From Shimwellia pseudoproteus (GTDB lineage: Bacteria > Pseudomonadota > Gammaproteobacteria > Enterobacterales > Enterobacteriaceae): a stretch of DNA of 57,473 nucleotides. Where the stretch lies: the NCBI RefSeq assembly GCF_016415625.1, contig NZ_WBXP01000024.1, positions 1 to 57,473 on the forward strand, written 5' to 3'. A model generated the notes under the pieces. That model saw nothing but the letters and a program-made list of their open reading frames with translations, was not told the DNA's origin and ran no database searches. Of this stretch, positions 42,863-53,191 are shown piece after piece. The translations under genes and the position numbers were made by a program. Numbering within the stretch: the stretch's first letter is position 1; each line of letters starts with the position of its first letter.

Positions 42863-43972
42863 TTATTTCGCTACGGTGGACGAGCCATCCGCGTGCCACT
42901 GGAATACACCGAACTCGAATCCCTTGAGGTCACCTTTGTCATCCCAGCTCAGCGGGCCGATCACCGTGTCGGCACCCTGGGCTTTCAGATCCTTGATAAG
43001 CGTCGCCGGGTCATCACTGCCGGTGCGGTTCATGGCCGTGGCCAGGGATTGCACTGCCGCATAAGTTATCCAGACATACGGCCCGCTGGGGTCTTTTTTC
43101 TCTGCCTTCAGCGCCGCCACAATCGGCTGGTTAGCCAGCTGCTGGTCATAGCGTTTCGGCATGGTGACCAGCATCCCTTCGGCGGCTTTACCGGCGATAT
43201 TCGATAACGACGCATTGCCCACGCCTTCCGGCCCCATAAACTGGGTTTTCAGCCCGACGGTCCGCGCCTGGCGCAGGATCTGGCCCATTTCCGGGTAGTA
43301 GCCCCCGTAGTACACAAAGTCGATATTTTCTTTTTGCAGCCGGGCCACCAGGGCGGAGAAGTCTTTCTCCCCGGCGGTTATCCCGTCAAAGAACACCACA
43401 TTCGCCCCGCCGGCTTTCAGCGCAGTCTGCACCGAGCGCGCCAGCCCTTCACCGTATTGCTGTTTGTCATGAATAATGGCAATCCGCTGGGGTTTAACCT
43501 GTTTCAGAATATAGTTGGCGGCGGTTGGCCCCTGAGCTGAATCCAGCCCGGCGGTACGCATGATGTACTGATAACCGCGCTGGGTCAGTTCCGGGTTAGT
43601 CGCCCCGGGGGTAATCATCAGAATGCCTTCGTCTTCATAGATATCTGACGCCGGCTGGGTAGAAGAAGAGCAGAGGTGGCCAATCACGTATTTGATCCCG
43701 TCGTTGACCACTTTGTTGGCCACCGCCACCGCCTGTTTCGGGTCACAGGCATCGTCATATTCCACGGCCACTAACTTGTCGCCCTTGATCCCGCCGTGGG
43801 CGTTAATGTCTTTGATGGCCTGGCGCGCGCCGTTAAATTCCATATCGCCCCACTGGGCGACCGGGCCAGACATGGCCCCGACAACCGCAACCTTTATATC
43901 CTTTGCCATCGCGGTATGAGACAAAGCCAGCGCGATACCCGCTGCAATCAGGCGCTTTGCATTGTTGTTCAT
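42863..43972 (-). CDS. livK: Leucine-specific binding protein LivK
   Basis: Periplasmic type-I binding protein, 369 residues from [10 protein letters not shown] (K-12: 369). The signal peptide ends in HTAMA, and mature [19 protein letters not shown] follows. I assign LivK over LivJ by position (head of livHMGF) and by residues shared with K-12 LivK, such as [17 protein letters not shown] and [14 protein letters not shown]. The upstream in-frame extension is not supported. An internal segment is identical to LivJ (see findings). Confidence 0.96.
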   Translation of the reverse strand: MNNNAKRLIAAGIALALSHTAMAKDIKVAVVGAMSGPVAQWGDMEFNGARQAIKDINAHGGIKGDKLVAVEYDDACDPKQAVAVANKVVNDGIKYVIGHLCSSSTQPASDIYEDEGILMITPGATNPELTQRGYQYIMRTAGLDSAQGPTAANYILKQVKPQRIAIIHDKQQYGEGLARSVQTALKAGGANVVFFDGITAGEKDFSALVARLQKENIDFVYYGGYYPEMGQILRQARTVGLKTQFMGPEGVGNASLSNIAGKAAEGMLVTMPKRYDQQLANQPIVAALKAEKKDPSGPYVWITYAAVQSLATAMNRTGSDDPATLIKDLKAQGADTVIGPLSWDDKGDLKGFEFGVFQWHADGSSTVAK

Positions 43973-44393
43973 CCTGTGTAAACCCCGTTTCGTGATGTTG
44001 TAAATATTTGGTCTTATTATGGTTAAAAAGCATTCTGTGCTTTTTGTAATCAACCGCAGATTTTGTAACCTGAATAAGGGGTTAGCGCGACTTTTATCTT
44101 TAAAGACGGCTAAATCCTCTATTTTTCAGGCCATTAACCAAAGATATTATTCTGATTAACGTTCCAGATAAACAAAAAAAAGTGCGAGATTCAGCATAAA
44201 ACACCAACACAATACGCGGACAAAATAGTGAAAAAACAGTTAATAAACCCACGGTTTTTTTCATTCCTGACGTTTTGAACCAGAATCACAAAAGCACAAG
44301 AAGTAATCACCTGCCTGAATAGCAGTAAAAGAGCACACCCGTTGGCAGATGAACTTGATACACTGCGACTTTGTTCACGATTAACCTGAAACT
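43973..44393. other. livK-panM divergent intergenic region
   Basis: 421 bp, AT-rich relative to its surroundings, holding the promoters of livK (leftward) and panM (rightward). Lrp regulates liv genes in E. coli, but I cannot point to a convincing Lrp site. No ORF or RNA gene seen. Confidence 0.6.
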
Positions 44394-44774
44394 ATGAAAC
44401 TGACCATTCTTCGCCTTACCGCATTGTCCGGACAGGACATCATCGATCTTGGGAAAATCTGGCCGGAGTATTCGGCAGACACACTGTTGATGGACGACAC
44501 CCATTTGCTGTATGCCGCCCAATTTAATGAACGCTTGCTGGGGGCCGTACGGGTCACTATCAATGGCCAGCGCGCAATGCTGGACTCTCTGCGTATCCGG
44601 GAGTTAACCCGCCGCCGTGGGGTAGGCCAGTACCTGATTGAAGAGATCCTCGCCCGCCATCCCCGCATCACCCAATGGCAGGTGAGCGATCAGGGCGTGG
44701 AAGATCACGCCATCATGACGGCGTTTATGCAGTCACTGGGCTTTCGTGCCTGTGAGCACGGCTGGCAGCGCTGA
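44394..44774 (+). CDS. panM: PanD maturation factor PanM
   Basis: GNAT-fold protein, 126 residues (K-12 YhhK/PanM: 127). The acetyl-CoA loop is RRRGVGQYLIEE, and the C-terminal VEDHAIMTAFMQSLGF is conserved. It binds the PanD zymogen in a CoA-dependent way and triggers its self-cleavage, which activates aspartate decarboxylase for beta-alanine and pantothenate synthesis. It lies between livK and livJ, as in K-12. Confidence 0.95.
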   Translation: MKLTILRLTALSGQDIIDLGKIWPEYSADTLLMDDTHLLYAAQFNERLLGAVRVTINGQRAMLDSLRIRELTRRRGVGQYLIEEILARHPRITQWQVSDQGVEDHAIMTAFMQSLGFRACEHGWQR

Positions 44775-44783
44775 TTAAGATAA

Positions 44784-44810
44784 AAAACGCCCGGCAATGC
44801 GGGCGTTTTT
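44784..44810. terminator. Terminator panM / livJ
   Basis: AAAACGCCC / GGGCGTTTT (44784-44792 and 44801-44809) with flanking A and T tracts, between convergent panM and livJ. Confidence 0.85.
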
Positions 44811-44838
44811 GTGGTGCGGCTAACGACAGCGCGGCGAT

Positions 44839-45948
44839 TTATTTGGCTTCGCTGGCGGTGCCGTTGGCGTGCCAGGTAAAGACCCCGAACTCAAACCCTT
44901 TCAAATCGCCTTTCTCATTCCAGGAGAGCGGGCCCATCACTGTATCCACACTGGTGCCTTTAAGGTATTTGGCCATATCGGCAGGTTCCTGGCTGGGGAC
45001 GTTATCCAGCGCGGCAGCCAGCGATTGCAGAGCGGCGTAGGTGGTCCAGACAAACGCACCGCTCGGATCCTGTTTCTTCGCTTTGATAGCATCGACAATC
45101 GGTTTGTTGGCCGGTACCTGATCGTAGTTTTTCGGCTTAGTCACCAGCATCCCTTCCGCTGATGCCCCGGCGATGTTAGACAGCGAGACGTTCGCCACCC
45201 CTTCCGGGCCCATAAAGATTGTTTTCAGCCCCGCGGCCCGGGACTGGCGCAGGATCTGGCCCATTTCCGGGTGGTATCCACCGTAGTAAACAAAGTCGAT
45301 ATTTTCTTTCTTCAGCCGCGCCACCAGGGTAGAGAAATCTTTCTCACCGGCGGTGATGCCGTCAAAGAACACCACATTCGCGCCGCCTTTTTTCAGGCTA
45401 TCCTGTACCGAGCGGGCCAGCCCTTCACCATATTGCTGCTTATCGTGGATAACCGCGATACGCTGGGGCTTAACGTGTTCCAGAATATATTTCGCGGCGG
45501 TTGGCCCCTGGTCAGAGTCCAGGCCGGTGGTACGCAGGATCAAATCATAACCGCGGGCAGTCAGTTCCGGGGCGGTGGCCGCCGGGGTGATCATCAGAAC
45601 ACCTTCATCTTCATAGATGTCGGAAGCCGGCTGGGTAGAAGAAGAACACAAATGGCCGATAACGTATTTGATGCCGTCGTTGACCACTTTGTTGGCCACC
45701 GCCACCGCCTGCTTGGGATCGCAGGCATCGTCATATTCCACCGCGACCAGCTTATCGCCCTTAATGCCCCCTTTAGCGTTAATATCAGCAATCGCCTGTT
45801 TGGCACCGGTAAACTCCTGGTCCCCATACTGTGCCACTGGGCCAGACATCGCCCCGACCACCGCGACTTTAATATCTTTTGCTAAGGCGGTGTGGCTGAT
45901 TGCCAGCGCGATGCATCCTGCCAGCAGCGCTTTACCTTGTATCTTCAT
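44839..45948 (-). CDS. livJ: Leu/Ile/Val-binding protein LivJ
   Basis: 369 residues from [11 protein letters not shown] (K-12: 367), with a signal peptide ending HTALA. Residues typical of Liv[25 protein letters not shown] and [13 protein letters not shown]. It presents Leu, Ile and Val to the LivHMGF importer. Transcribed alone; the 240 bp upstream hold its promoter and the rpoH terminator. Confidence 0.96.
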   Translation of the reverse strand: MKIQGKALLAGCIALAISHTALAKDIKVAVVGAMSGPVAQYGDQEFTGAKQAIADINAKGGIKGDKLVAVEYDDACDPKQAVAVANKVVNDGIKYVIGHLCSSSTQPASDIYEDEGVLMITPAATAPELTARGYDLILRTTGLDSDQGPTAAKYILEHVKPQRIAVIHDKQQYGEGLARSVQDSLKKGGANVVFFDGITAGEKDFSTLVARLKKENIDFVYYGGYHPEMGQILRQSRAAGLKTIFMGPEGVANVSLSNIAGASAEGMLVTKPKNYDQVPANKPIVDAIKAKKQDPSGAFVWTTYAALQSLAAALDNVPSQEPADMAKYLKGTSVDTVMGPLSWNEKGDLKGFEFGVFTWHANGTASEAK

Positions 45949-46148
45949 CCTGCATTTCCCCATTCTTGTTGTGATTGCGTGTTGCTTTTATGTTGTATTT
46001 TGGCACGTTGTACTAGTTATAATTTCAAATATAGTTTTTGATATCGGCAAAAGCCGGGTATACCGGTGCCATAGCAGCATACTCTGCTAAGACCATAACG
46101 CATTTTGGGGAATTTTGAATAGACCTGAAGGGAATAACGCACACAAAA

Positions 46149-46170
46149 AAACCACCCGCAGGTGGTTTTT
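46149..46170. terminator. Terminator after rpoH
   Basis: AAACCACC / GGTGGTTT (46149-46156 and 46161-46168), loop CGCA, with A and T tracts on both sides. Confidence 0.88.
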
Positions 46171-46188
46171 CAATCAAAAAGGCCGGAA

Positions 46189-47046
46189 TCAGGCTTCGAT
46201 GGCAGCACGCAATTTCTTCATTGCGTTTTTCTCAAGCTGACGCACACGCTCAGCGGATACGCCGTAGCGATCGGCCAGCTCCTGCAAGGTGCTTTTGTTG
46301 TCTTCATCCAGCCAGCGCGCCCGAATGATCTGCTGGCTACGCTCGTCCAGACCCGTCATCGCTTCGGTCAGCTTATCGGCGGCATGCTCTTCCCAGTTGT
46401 CGTCTTCGATGCCGTCGGCAAAGTTAGAAGACTTATCCTGAAGATAGAGCACCGGCGCCATCGGCTGGCTGTCACCGGCGTCATCATCAGATGACATATC
46501 AAATGTCATGTCCTGAGCCGCCATACGGGACTCCATTTCGCGGACATCTTTGCTGGACACGCCCAGTTCACGGGCGACCATTTCAACTTCGTCCTGGTTA
46601 AACCAGCCCAGACGCTGCTTGGTCTTACGCAGGTTAAAGAACAACTTACGTTGTGCTTTGGTGGTGGCGACTTTCACGATACGCCAGTTGCGCAGGACGT
46701 ATTCGTGGATCTCGGCTTTGATCCAGTGCACAGCAAACGACACCAGGCGTACACCCACTTCCGGATTGAAACGGCGCACGGCCTTCATCAGGCCAATGTT
46801 ACCTTCCTGGATTAAGTCCGCCTGCGGCAGGCCATAGCCCGCATAATTACGAGCAATATGAACAACAAACCGCAGGTGAGACAGAATCAGCTTTTTGGCT
46901 GCTTCCAGATCACCCTGGTAATGCAGCTTTTCAGCCAGTGTCCGTTCTTCCTCTGCCGAAAGCATCGGCCAGGAATTGGCGGCCCGGATATAGGCATCCA
47001 GGTTACCGATCGGAGCTACCGCTAAATTTTGCATTTCGTTGGTCAT
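46189..47046 (-). CDS. rpoH: Heat-shock sigma factor RpoH (sigma-32)
   Basis: 285 residues (K-12: 284). Region 2.4/RpoH box segment [17 protein letters not shown] is intact; the region 4 HTH is [19 protein letters not shown]. Directs transcription of chaperones and proteases. In E. coli the start region of the mRNA folds into a thermosensor; the coding start here (46950-47046) is well conserved at protein level, but I did not fold it. The promoter region upstream holds a DnaA box. Confidence 0.97.
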   Translation of the reverse strand: MTNEMQNLAVAPIGNLDAYIRAANSWPMLSAEEERTLAEKLHYQGDLEAAKKLILSHLRFVVHIARNYAGYGLPQADLIQEGNIGLMKAVRRFNPEVGVRLVSFAVHWIKAEIHEYVLRNWRIVKVATTKAQRKLFFNLRKTKQRLGWFNQDEVEMVARELGVSSKDVREMESRMAAQDMTFDMSSDDDAGDSQPMAPVLYLQDKSSNFADGIEDDNWEEHAADKLTEAMTGLDERSQQIIRARWLDEDNKSTLQELADRYGVSAERVRQLEKNAMKKLRAAIEA

Positions 47047-47333
47047 TCAAACCCTCTCTAAATTGGATTTCGGAACCGGTCGGTACTGTCTTATTCCGGT
47101 TCTGTGCTGCGAGGCTAATACGTCCTGTTATCCAGGTCACGCACTTTCGCACTCACACCCTCTCTCAGACCGTGATCTTATCCACAAGTTCAATTTATAC
47201 CTGTGAGTAAATTACACACAAACTGTGACAGGGAGATGAATTACAGAAGGGAGAAGCACGACGGGTTGCCTGACTGCATCCCCTGCTGACGAACACGTCT
47301 CGCAAGCAGGGGAAGAGTATATCAGAGTTTTAA
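47047..47333 (-). promoter_or_regulatory. rpoH promoter region with DnaA box
   Basis: 287 bp between ftsX and rpoH. A perfect DnaA box TTATCCACA lies at 47178-47186, and a CRP-like TGTGA-N6-TACAC at 47202-47217. E. coli rpoH has several promoters, with DnaA and CRP acting in the same area. A hairpin CCCCTGCT / AGCAGGGG (47280-47287, 47305-47312) follows the ftsX stop. Confidence 0.65.
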
Positions 47334-48404
47334 TTATTCGGGAGTAAAGCGACGTAAATGTTGTACGGTGGCAAGCCAGGCGGCCACCCAACCAATCATC
47401 GACGACACCAGCAGCAGCAGCAGGCACTCATCAAAAGAGAGACCGCTGAGATCAAACGACGCCCCGAAAACTTGCGCCACCTCTTTCACTGCGGAAGACA
47501 AGCGCAGCACCAGGATCTCTGACAGCAGCAGGGATAAAAACGCCCCGCTAAAGCCCAGCAGCGCACCGCCATACAGAAAAGGACGCAGGATAAAACCGTC
47601 CGTTGCCCCAATCAGTTTTTGTACGTTAATCGTATCCCGGCGGGCAAAAATGCTCAGCCGGACACTGTTACCAATCACCAGGAATACCGCCGCGACCATC
47701 AGTACCCCGATCATCGCCGAAATCCGGCCCACCAGCCCGGTAAGCGCCGAAAGCCGGGCAAACCAGCTGTCATCCATGCGCACTTCATCAATGCCTTTAA
47801 TGCCGCTTAACCGGTCACGCAGGGTGCCCATGGCCTGGGGGGTCTGGAAATCAATCTTCGGAACCACAACCGCTACCGCAGGCAGCGGGTTCTCTTCCAG
47901 CATATCCAGCGCACCGCCAAACCCGGACCAGTTGCGGAACTCGCCAAGGGCTTCGTCCCGGGTCAGATAGTTGACCTTATCGACCCCCGGCTCCGCCTGG
48001 AGCTGCGCTACCACTTGTTGGGCCGCATCATCATCCAGCGCTTTATCCAGATAAACGGTTATTTGCGGGGTGGGATAATACTGGCTGGCAGCCTGACTGA
48101 CGTTTTTATAAACCATATAACAGACGCTGGGCAGCGTCAGCGAGATAGCGATAACCATCACGGTCAAAAACGTAGCCAGCGGCTTATTACGCAAATCCTG
48201 GACCGCCCCCTGCCAGGCATAACGCACCTGTTCATTCAGGCCGCCTTTCAGGGCTTGTTGCTTCGATTTGGGCTTTTTATTACTGCCGCCGCTGCGCTTC
48301 TGGACCGAACGCCCCAAATCGCCCAGCTTACCGCCCAGTTGATTGACTTTATCGAACTTATTGCTGTAGCGGCGAATACGGTTTAACGCGCTGTTTTTAT
48401 TCAC
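47334..48404 (-). CDS. ftsX: Cell division protein FtsX
   Basis: Membrane partner of FtsE, 356 residues from the GTG at 48404 (K-12: 352). This start has GGAGG eight bases upstream and overlaps ftsE by eight bases; a GTG at 48434 would add ten residues. A basic cytoplasmic N-terminus (to ~75) is followed by four spans and a periplasmic loop between the first two that controls septal amidase activators. Conserved [19 protein letters not shown]. Confidence 0.95.
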   Translation of the reverse strand: MNKNSALNRIRRYSNKFDKVNQLGGKLGDLGRSVQKRSGGSNKKPKSKQQALKGGLNEQVRYAWQGAVQDLRNKPLATFLTVMVIAISLTLPSVCYMVYKNVSQAASQYYPTPQITVYLDKALDDDAAQQVVAQLQAEPGVDKVNYLTRDEALGEFRNWSGFGGALDMLEENPLPAVAVVVPKIDFQTPQAMGTLRDRLSGIKGIDEVRMDDSWFARLSALTGLVGRISAMIGVLMVAAVFLVIGNSVRLSIFARRDTINVQKLIGATDGFILRPFLYGGALLGFSGAFLSLLLSEILVLRLSSAVKEVAQVFGASFDLSGLSFDECLLLLLVSSMIGWVAAWLATVQHLRRFTPE

Positions 48405-49065
48405 CAGAACGGCCTCCGTGCAGATGCCCTTCACTCAGGGTCAATACCGGGTACTGGCGGCTGGCGATCAGGCCCGTATCGTGGGTTGCCATCAACACCG
48501 TTACCCCCACCCGGTTAAACTCTTCAAACAGGCGCAGGATCCCTTCGGACAGCGCATCATCCAGGTTACCGGTTGGTTCATCCGCCAGCAGTACTGCCGG
48601 CTTATTGACCACCGCCCGGGCAATACCTACCCGCTGCTGCTCCCCACCGGAGAGCTGGATCGGCAGGTTCTTCGCTTTGTCCAGTAGCCCAACCTTATCC
48701 AGCGCGGCAGGGACACGGCGGCGAATATCCTCACCGCTGGCACCGGCAATAATCAGCGGAATGGCCACATTGTCATAGACCGTGCGATCCATCAGCAGAT
48801 GGTGATCCTGGAAAATCATCCCTATCTGACGACGCAGAAAGGGAACTTCACGGTTCTTCAGGCGGCTGATTTCATGACCACCGAACCAGATTTTCCCGGC
48901 GCTGGGCCGCTCAATCCCACAGATCAGTTTGAGCAGCGTACTCTTACCGGCACCGGAGTGCCCGGTGAGAAACGCCATCTCACCCGCCGGCAGGTGGAAT
49001 GACACCCCCTGCAGCGCTTGTCTCCCACCAAGATAGGCTTTGCTGACGTGTTCAAAGCGAATCAT
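48397..49065 (-). CDS. ftsE: Cell division ATPase FtsE
   Basis: ABC-type ATPase, 222 residues as in K-12. Walker [10 protein letters not shown] (35-43), signature LSGGEQQR, Walker [13 protein letters not shown]. With FtsX it recruits divisome proteins and activates peptidoglycan hydrolysis via EnvC. Two bases separate it from ftsY. Confidence 0.97.
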   Translation of the reverse strand: MIRFEHVSKAYLGGRQALQGVSFHLPAGEMAFLTGHSGAGKSTLLKLICGIERPSAGKIWFGGHEISRLKNREVPFLRRQIGMIFQDHHLLMDRTVYDNVAIPLIIAGASGEDIRRRVPAALDKVGLLDKAKNLPIQLSGGEQQRVGIARAVVNKPAVLLADEPTGNLDDALSEGILRLFEEFNRVGVTVLMATHDTGLIASRQYPVLTLSEGHLHGGRSGE

Positions 49066-49067
49066 TG

Positions 49068-50906
49068 CTAATCCTCTCGGGCAAATAGTGCCTCAATAAA
49101 ATCGTCCGCTTTAAACGGACGCAAATCCTCAATACGCTCCCCAACGCCAATATAGCGAATGGGAATTCCGAATTGATCGGCAATAGAGAAGATAACCCCA
49201 CCCTTCGCTGTACCATCCAGCTTAGTTAAGGTAATCCCTGTTAATCCAACGGCTTCATTAAACAATTTTGCCTGGCTGACCGCATTCTGGCCAGTGCTGG
49301 CATCCAGTGTAAGCATAACCTCATGGGGCGCGTCTTCATCCAGTTTTTTCATGACCCGGACAATTTTCTTCAGCTCTTCCATCAGGTGTGATTTATTCTG
49401 CAAACGCCCGGCAGTATCGGCAATCAGCACATCGACATTGCGCGCTTTTGCCGCCTGGATAGCATCAAAAATCACCGAGGCAGAATCCGCCCCAGTATGC
49501 TGTGCCACCACCGGAATATTATTCCGCTGGCCCCAGACCTGGAGCTGCTCGACGGCGGCGGCGCGGAAGGTATCCCCGGCGGCCAGCATCACGGATTTGC
49601 CCTGCTGCTGGAACTGGCGCGCCATCTTACCGATGGTGGTGGTTTTACCCACGCCATTCACCCCAACCATCAGGATAACGTAAGGCGTTTTGCCTTCGAC
49701 GTTGAGCGGCTCATCAACCTTAGCAAGGATCCCGCTCATTTCCTCTTTGAGCAAACCGTAAAGTGCTTCTGCGTCGCGCAGTTGCTTACGGCTGGCGCCA
49801 TCCGTCAGGTTAGCGATAATTTTACGGGTGGTTTCCACCCCGACATCGGCAATCAGTAGCTGCTCTTCCAGCTCTTCAAACAGATCATCATCGATCTTTT
49901 TACCCCGGAACAGGCCCATAAAGCCGGAGCCAAGGTTCTGCTTGGTTTTCAGCAGGCTGCGTTTCAGGCGGGCAAAAAATCCCTCTTTGGTGGGTTTTTC
50001 TTGCTCGTGGATCTCACCGGTATGTTCGCTGGCGGCGGCCTCTTCAGCCGCCAGTGCATCTGCGGCGGCCTGGGCTTCGGCTTCTGCCTGGGCTTCGGCT
50101 GCTGCCTGAGCTTCAGCGGCGGCTTTAGCTTCTGCCGCTGCCTGAGCGTCGGCGGCAGCTTTGGCTTCTGCGGCGGCTTTAGCTTCTGCTGCTGCCTGGG
50201 CTTCAGCGGCGGCTTTGGCTTCTGCTGCTGCCTGAGCTTCAGCGGCGGCTTTGGCTTCTGCTGCGGCCTGAGCTTCAGCGGCGGCTTGCGCTTCTGCTGC
50301 GGCCTGGGCCTCTGCGGCGGCTTTGGCTTCTGCTGCTGCCTGGGCTTCAGCGGCGGCTTTGGCTTCTGCTGCGGCCTGAGCTTCAGCGGCAGCTTTGGCT
50401 TCTGCTGCTGCCTGAGCTTCAGCGGCGGCTTTGGCTTCTGCTGCTGCCTGAGCGTCAGCAGCGGCTTTGGCTTCTGCTGCCTGAGCCTCTGCGGCAGCTT
50501 TGGCTTCTGCTGCTGCCTGAGCGTCGGCGGCAGCTTTGGCTTGTGCTGCTGCCTGAGCGTCGGCGGCGGCTTTGGCTTCTGCTGCTGCCTGAGCCTCTGC
50601 GGCAGCTTTGGCTTCTGCTGCTGCCTGGGCTTCTGCGGCAGCTTTGGCTTGTGCTGCTGCCTGAGCGTCGGCGGCGGCTTTGGCTTGTGCTGCTGCCTGA
50701 GCCTCTGCGGCAGCTTTGGCTTGCGCGTTTTCAGAGGAAGATTCAGACTGACTATCAACCGGTGTCTCTGCCGGCACCTGATCGGGCTGCGCGTCAATAA
50801 CCTGCTGTTGTTCCTGAACTTCCTGTTCTTTTTCTGTTTCTGGCGCCTGCTCTTTCTGGCCAAAACCTAACCAGGAAAAAAAGCCGCGTTTTTTTTCTTT
50901 TGCCAT
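49068..50906 (-). CDS. ftsY: SRP receptor FtsY with expanded Ala-rich domain
   Basis: GTPase receptor that docks SRP-ribosome complexes at the inner membrane; 612 residues against 497 in K-12. The membrane-binding start MAKEKKRGFFSWLGFG and the C-terminal NG domain (~308-612; P-loop GVNGVGKTT, DTAGR, TKLDGTAKGG) are conserved. The acidic linker of K-12 is replaced by about 230 residues (61-290) of AAAEAQ/AAAEAK/AAADAQ hexads, resembling TolA domain II and predicted to be a long helix. The second lipid-binding segment KEGFFARLKRSLLKTK is kept. Confidence 0.97.
   Translation of the reverse strand: MAKEKKRGFFSWLGFGQKEQAPETEKEQEVQEQQQVIDAQPDQVPAETPVDSQSESSSENAQAKAAAEAQAAAQAKAAADAQAAAQAKAAAEAQAAAEAKAAAEAQAAAEAKAAADAQAAAQAKAAADAQAAAEAKAAAEAQAAEAKAAADAQAAAEAKAAAEAQAAAEAKAAAEAQAAAEAKAAAEAQAAAEAKAAAEAQAAAEAQAAAEAQAAAEAKAAAEAQAAAEAKAAAEAQAAAEAKAAAEAKAAADAQAAAEAKAAAEAQAAAEAQAEAEAQAAADALAAEEAAASEHTGEIHEQEKPTKEGFFARLKRSLLKTKQNLGSGFMGLFRGKKIDDDLFEELEEQLLIADVGVETTRKIIANLTDGASRKQLRDAEALYGLLKEEMSGILAKVDEPLNVEGKTPYVILMVGVNGVGKTTTIGKMARQFQQQGKSVMLAAGDTFRAAAVEQLQVWGQRNNIPVVAQHTGADSASVIFDAIQAAKARNVDVLIADTAGRLQNKSHLMEELKKIVRVMKKLDEDAPHEVMLTLDASTGQNAVSQAKLFNEAVGLTGITLTKLDGTAKGGVIFSIADQFGIPIRYIGVGERIEDLRPFKADDFIEALFARED
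50061..50726 (-). repeat. 18-bp tandem repeat array inside ftsY
   Basis: About 36-38 degenerate 18-bp units, each coding a hexad A-A-A-(E/D)-A-(Q/K). All keep frame; one unit is a codon short (AEAQAAEAKAAADAQ, about 50480). Third-position differences between units show it is not a recent expansion throughout, though neighbouring 36-bp pairs are near-identical. Confidence 0.9.
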
Positions 50907-51087
50907 TGGCGATCGGACTCCTCGCTATTGGTTCATGGCGCAGCCCTGCTTTCACGTAGAGCAGGGACGGAAATGAATATCGTAGTCTACCACTTTCCCG
51001 TCATAGCATCACGCCGTGGGATTATGGTTCCCCCGGCGCTGACGGCCCGGTAGAATAGCACTCCCCGGAATAATCACAGTAATGTCC

Positions 51088-51687
51088 ATGAAAAAAACCC
51101 ACAGTACAGGCAGCGGCCAAATTCGCATCATCGGTGGCCAGTGGCGCGGCCGGAAATTACCGGTCCCCGACAGCCCCGGGCTACGCCCCACCACCGATCG
51201 GGTTCGCGAAACCCTCTTTAACTGGCTGGCCCCGGATATTGTTGATGCCCGTTGCCTGGATTGCTTTGCCGGCAGTGGCGCCCTCGGGCTCGAAGCGCTC
51301 TCCCGCTACGCCGCCAGCGCCACCCTGCTGGAAATGGACCGTACTGTAGCCCAGCAATTACAGCGCAATCTCGCCACGCTGAAGGCCGCCCAGGGAACCG
51401 TGGTCAATACCAATACGCTGACCTTTCTCGCCCAGCCCGGGCAGCCCCATAACGTCGTCTTCGTGGACCCGCCATTCCGTAAAGGGCTACTGGAAGAGAC
51501 ACTACGCCTGCTGGAGCAGCAGGGATGGCTGGCTGACAATGCGCTGATCTATGTAGAAAGTGAAGTGGAAAACGGTACACCACTCACCCCGGTAAACTGG
51601 TCACTGCACCGGGAAAAAGTGGCGGGCCAGGTGGCCTACCGCCTGTACTGCCGCGAAACACAAGGAGCTGACCATGCTGATCATTAA
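51088..51687 (+). CDS. rsmD: 16S rRNA (guanine-966-N2)-methyltransferase RsmD
   Basis: 199 residues from MKKTHSTGSG (K-12: 198); an ATG two codons upstream is also in frame. SAM-binding segment DCFAGSGALGLEAL and the catalytic DPPF motif (FVDPPFRKG) are present. Divergent from ftsY; its 3' end overlaps yhhL by 14 bases. Confidence 0.96.
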   Translation: MKKTHSTGSGQIRIIGGQWRGRKLPVPDSPGLRPTTDRVRETLFNWLAPDIVDARCLDCFAGSGALGLEALSRYAASATLLEMDRTVAQQLQRNLATLKAAQGTVVNTNTLTFLAQPGQPHNVVFVDPPFRKGLLEETLRLLEQQGWLADNALIYVESEVENGTPLTPVNWSLHREKVAGQVAYRLYCRETQGADHADH

Positions 51688-51946
51688 TATTGGCCGTTTA
51701 CTGATGCTGTTCGTCTGGGCATTTCTGCTGTTTAACCTGATCCACCCTTACCCGCGTCCGCTGAACATTTTCCTCAATGTCGCGGCTATCTTTATGTTTT
51801 TTATGCACGGGTTGCAGGCGGCGATGCTGCAAGCCACCTTGCCAAAAGATCAGCCCAAACTGGGTGCCGTGCGCCAGCTGCGAATCTTTCTGTTTGGCGT
51901 TTTCGAACTGATGGCCTGGCAGAAGGCCCAGAAGAAAAGTCACTGA
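51674..51946 (+). CDS. yhhL: YhhL, DUF1145 membrane protein
   Basis: 90 residues (K-12: 89) with two hydrophobic spans (LLMLFVWAFLLFNLI and IFLNVAAIFMFFMHGL) and a basic C-terminus. Function unknown. Overlaps rsmD, so coupled to it. Confidence 0.92.
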   Translation: MLIINIGRLLMLFVWAFLLFNLIHPYPRPLNIFLNVAAIFMFFMHGLQAAMLQATLPKDQPKLGAVRQLRIFLFGVFELMAWQKAQKKSH

Positions 51947-51950
51947 TCCA

Positions 51951-52331
51951 CTACTGATCCACTAATGGGGAGAACCCCACAACGCGCGTCCCCTGGACAC
52001 GCAACGTCCCGGTCTCCCCCACGGTGATATGGCGATACTGTGCCATATTCACCCGGTAGGTCTGGAGGTTATCACCATCGCCACTGCCTGATGACAGCGG
52101 GCGGAAGCTGACCTCGTAGCGCATCGCCGAACCTGCCGGGTTGACCATCTGCTGATGTGAACGCCGATCGCTGACGGGGGACTCCCGTTTCGCCACCACC
52201 ACCGCCGGATAATGGCGCACCGGTGCGCTGTCGTTTGCCTGCGCCTGCTTACGCTGCTGTATCAAACGTGAACAGGCCGCCACGGCAATAATCGCGACAA
52301 TAATCACGAAAAAAAGCGGTACTTTATTCAT
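51951..52331 (-). CDS. yhhM: YhhM, DUF2500 protein
   Basis: 126 residues (K-12: 119). N-terminal membrane anchor VPLFFVIIVAIIAVAA, then a small beta-rich domain; conserved RESPVSDRRSHQQMVNPAGS. Convergent with yhhL, four bases apart. Function unknown. Confidence 0.92.
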   Translation of the reverse strand: MNKVPLFFVIIVAIIAVAACSRLIQQRKQAQANDSAPVRHYPAVVVAKRESPVSDRRSHQQMVNPAGSAMRYEVSFRPLSSGSGDGDNLQTYRVNMAQYRHITVGETGTLRVQGTRVVGFSPLVDQ

Positions 52332-52466
52332 GGGTCAGGCTTCCGCAGTCTATTTTCAGGCTCATCCTCAGCATAGCCCATTGTCACTGTGCGGCGATGG
52401 CCTCTACACTGGGATCAGGAACACACGCGGCTCGCGTGTGCCACAATAACGAATCAGGGAGCAATT

Positions 52467-53093
52467 ATGCTTTGGTCATTTATCGCCGTGTGTTTCTCCG
52501 GCTGGCTGTATGTTGATGCATCCTATCGTGGCCCGGCATGGCAGCGCTGGATCTTTAAACCCATTACGTTACTGTTACTGCTGGTGCTGGCCTGGCAAGC
52601 GCCGGTCTTTACCCCGCTCTATTACCTGGTCCTCGCCGGGCTGGTCGCCTCCCTGATTGGGGATACCCTCAGCCAGTTACCGGAAAACTACCAGCGTTAC
52701 GCCATCGGGGCATTCTTTCTCTCCCACTTGCTGTATACCCTTTGGTTTGCCAGCCAGTTGTCGTTTTCCTTCTTCTGGCCGCTGCCGGTTGCCCTGCTGA
52801 TTATCGGCGCACTGCTGCTGGCCACCATCTGGACCCGGCTCGACACGCTGCAACTGCCGGTGGCGCTGTTCATCGGGGTGACCCTGGTGATGGTATGGCT
52901 GGCCGGAGAACAGTGGTTCTACCGCCCGGTAGATACCAGCTTCTCTGGTTTTGTCGGGGCGGCACTGCTGCTACTGAGCAATATTGTCTGGCTGGGTAGC
53001 CACTACCGCCAGCGCTTCAAAGCGGACAACGCCATTGCCGCCGCCTGCTACTTTGCCGGCCACTTCTTAATTGTCCGGGCGCTGTACCTCTGA
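52467..53093 (+). CDS. yhhN: YhhN family membrane protein
   Basis: 208 residues from [10 protein letters not shown], the K-12 length, preceded by GGGAG; the frame extends 26 codons upstream without a ribosome site. About seven to eight spans. The YhhN family includes animal TMEM86 lysoplasmalogenases; the bacterial substrate is not established. Conserved GDTLSQLP and GSHYRQRF. Confidence 0.93.
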   Translation: MLWSFIAVCFSGWLYVDASYRGPAWQRWIFKPITLLLLLVLAWQAPVFTPLYYLVLAGLVASLIGDTLSQLPENYQRYAIGAFFLSHLLYTLWFASQLSFSFFWPLPVALLIIGALLLATIWTRLDTLQLPVALFIGVTLVMVWLAGEQWFYRPVDTSFSGFVGAALLLLSNIVWLGSHYRQRFKADNAIAAACYFAGHFLIVRALYL

Positions 53094-53124
53094 TCCATTC
53101 CTTCCCCCGCCGCTAAAATCATCC

Positions 53125-53156
53125 TTGACTCTGGAGGTAACTCCAGAGTGTAGGAT
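53125..53156 (+). promoter_or_regulatory. zntA promoter with ZntR operator
   Basis: A -35 TTGACT (53125-53130) and -10 TAGGAT (53151-53156) are 20 bp apart, the long spacer of MerR-family promoters. The palindrome ACTCTGGAG / CTCCAGAGT (53128-53149) matches the ZntR site almost exactly. Zn-bound ZntR would twist this promoter into activity. Confidence 0.92.
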
Positions 53157-53191
53157 AGGTAATGAGAAAATTATCATTACCGGAGGGCCCC

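Noticed and set aside
50061..50726. Regular short repeats suggesting a CRISPR array or minisatellite
   Set aside because: Units are 18 bp with no spacers, stay in the ftsY frame and code for Ala-rich hexads.
50001..50870. 289-codon open frame on the + strand, Gly/Phe/Cys/Ser-rich
   Set aside because: It is the antisense of the ftsY alanine repeat; repeated Ala codons read backwards give stop-free Gly/Cys/Phe runs. No ribosome site or family.
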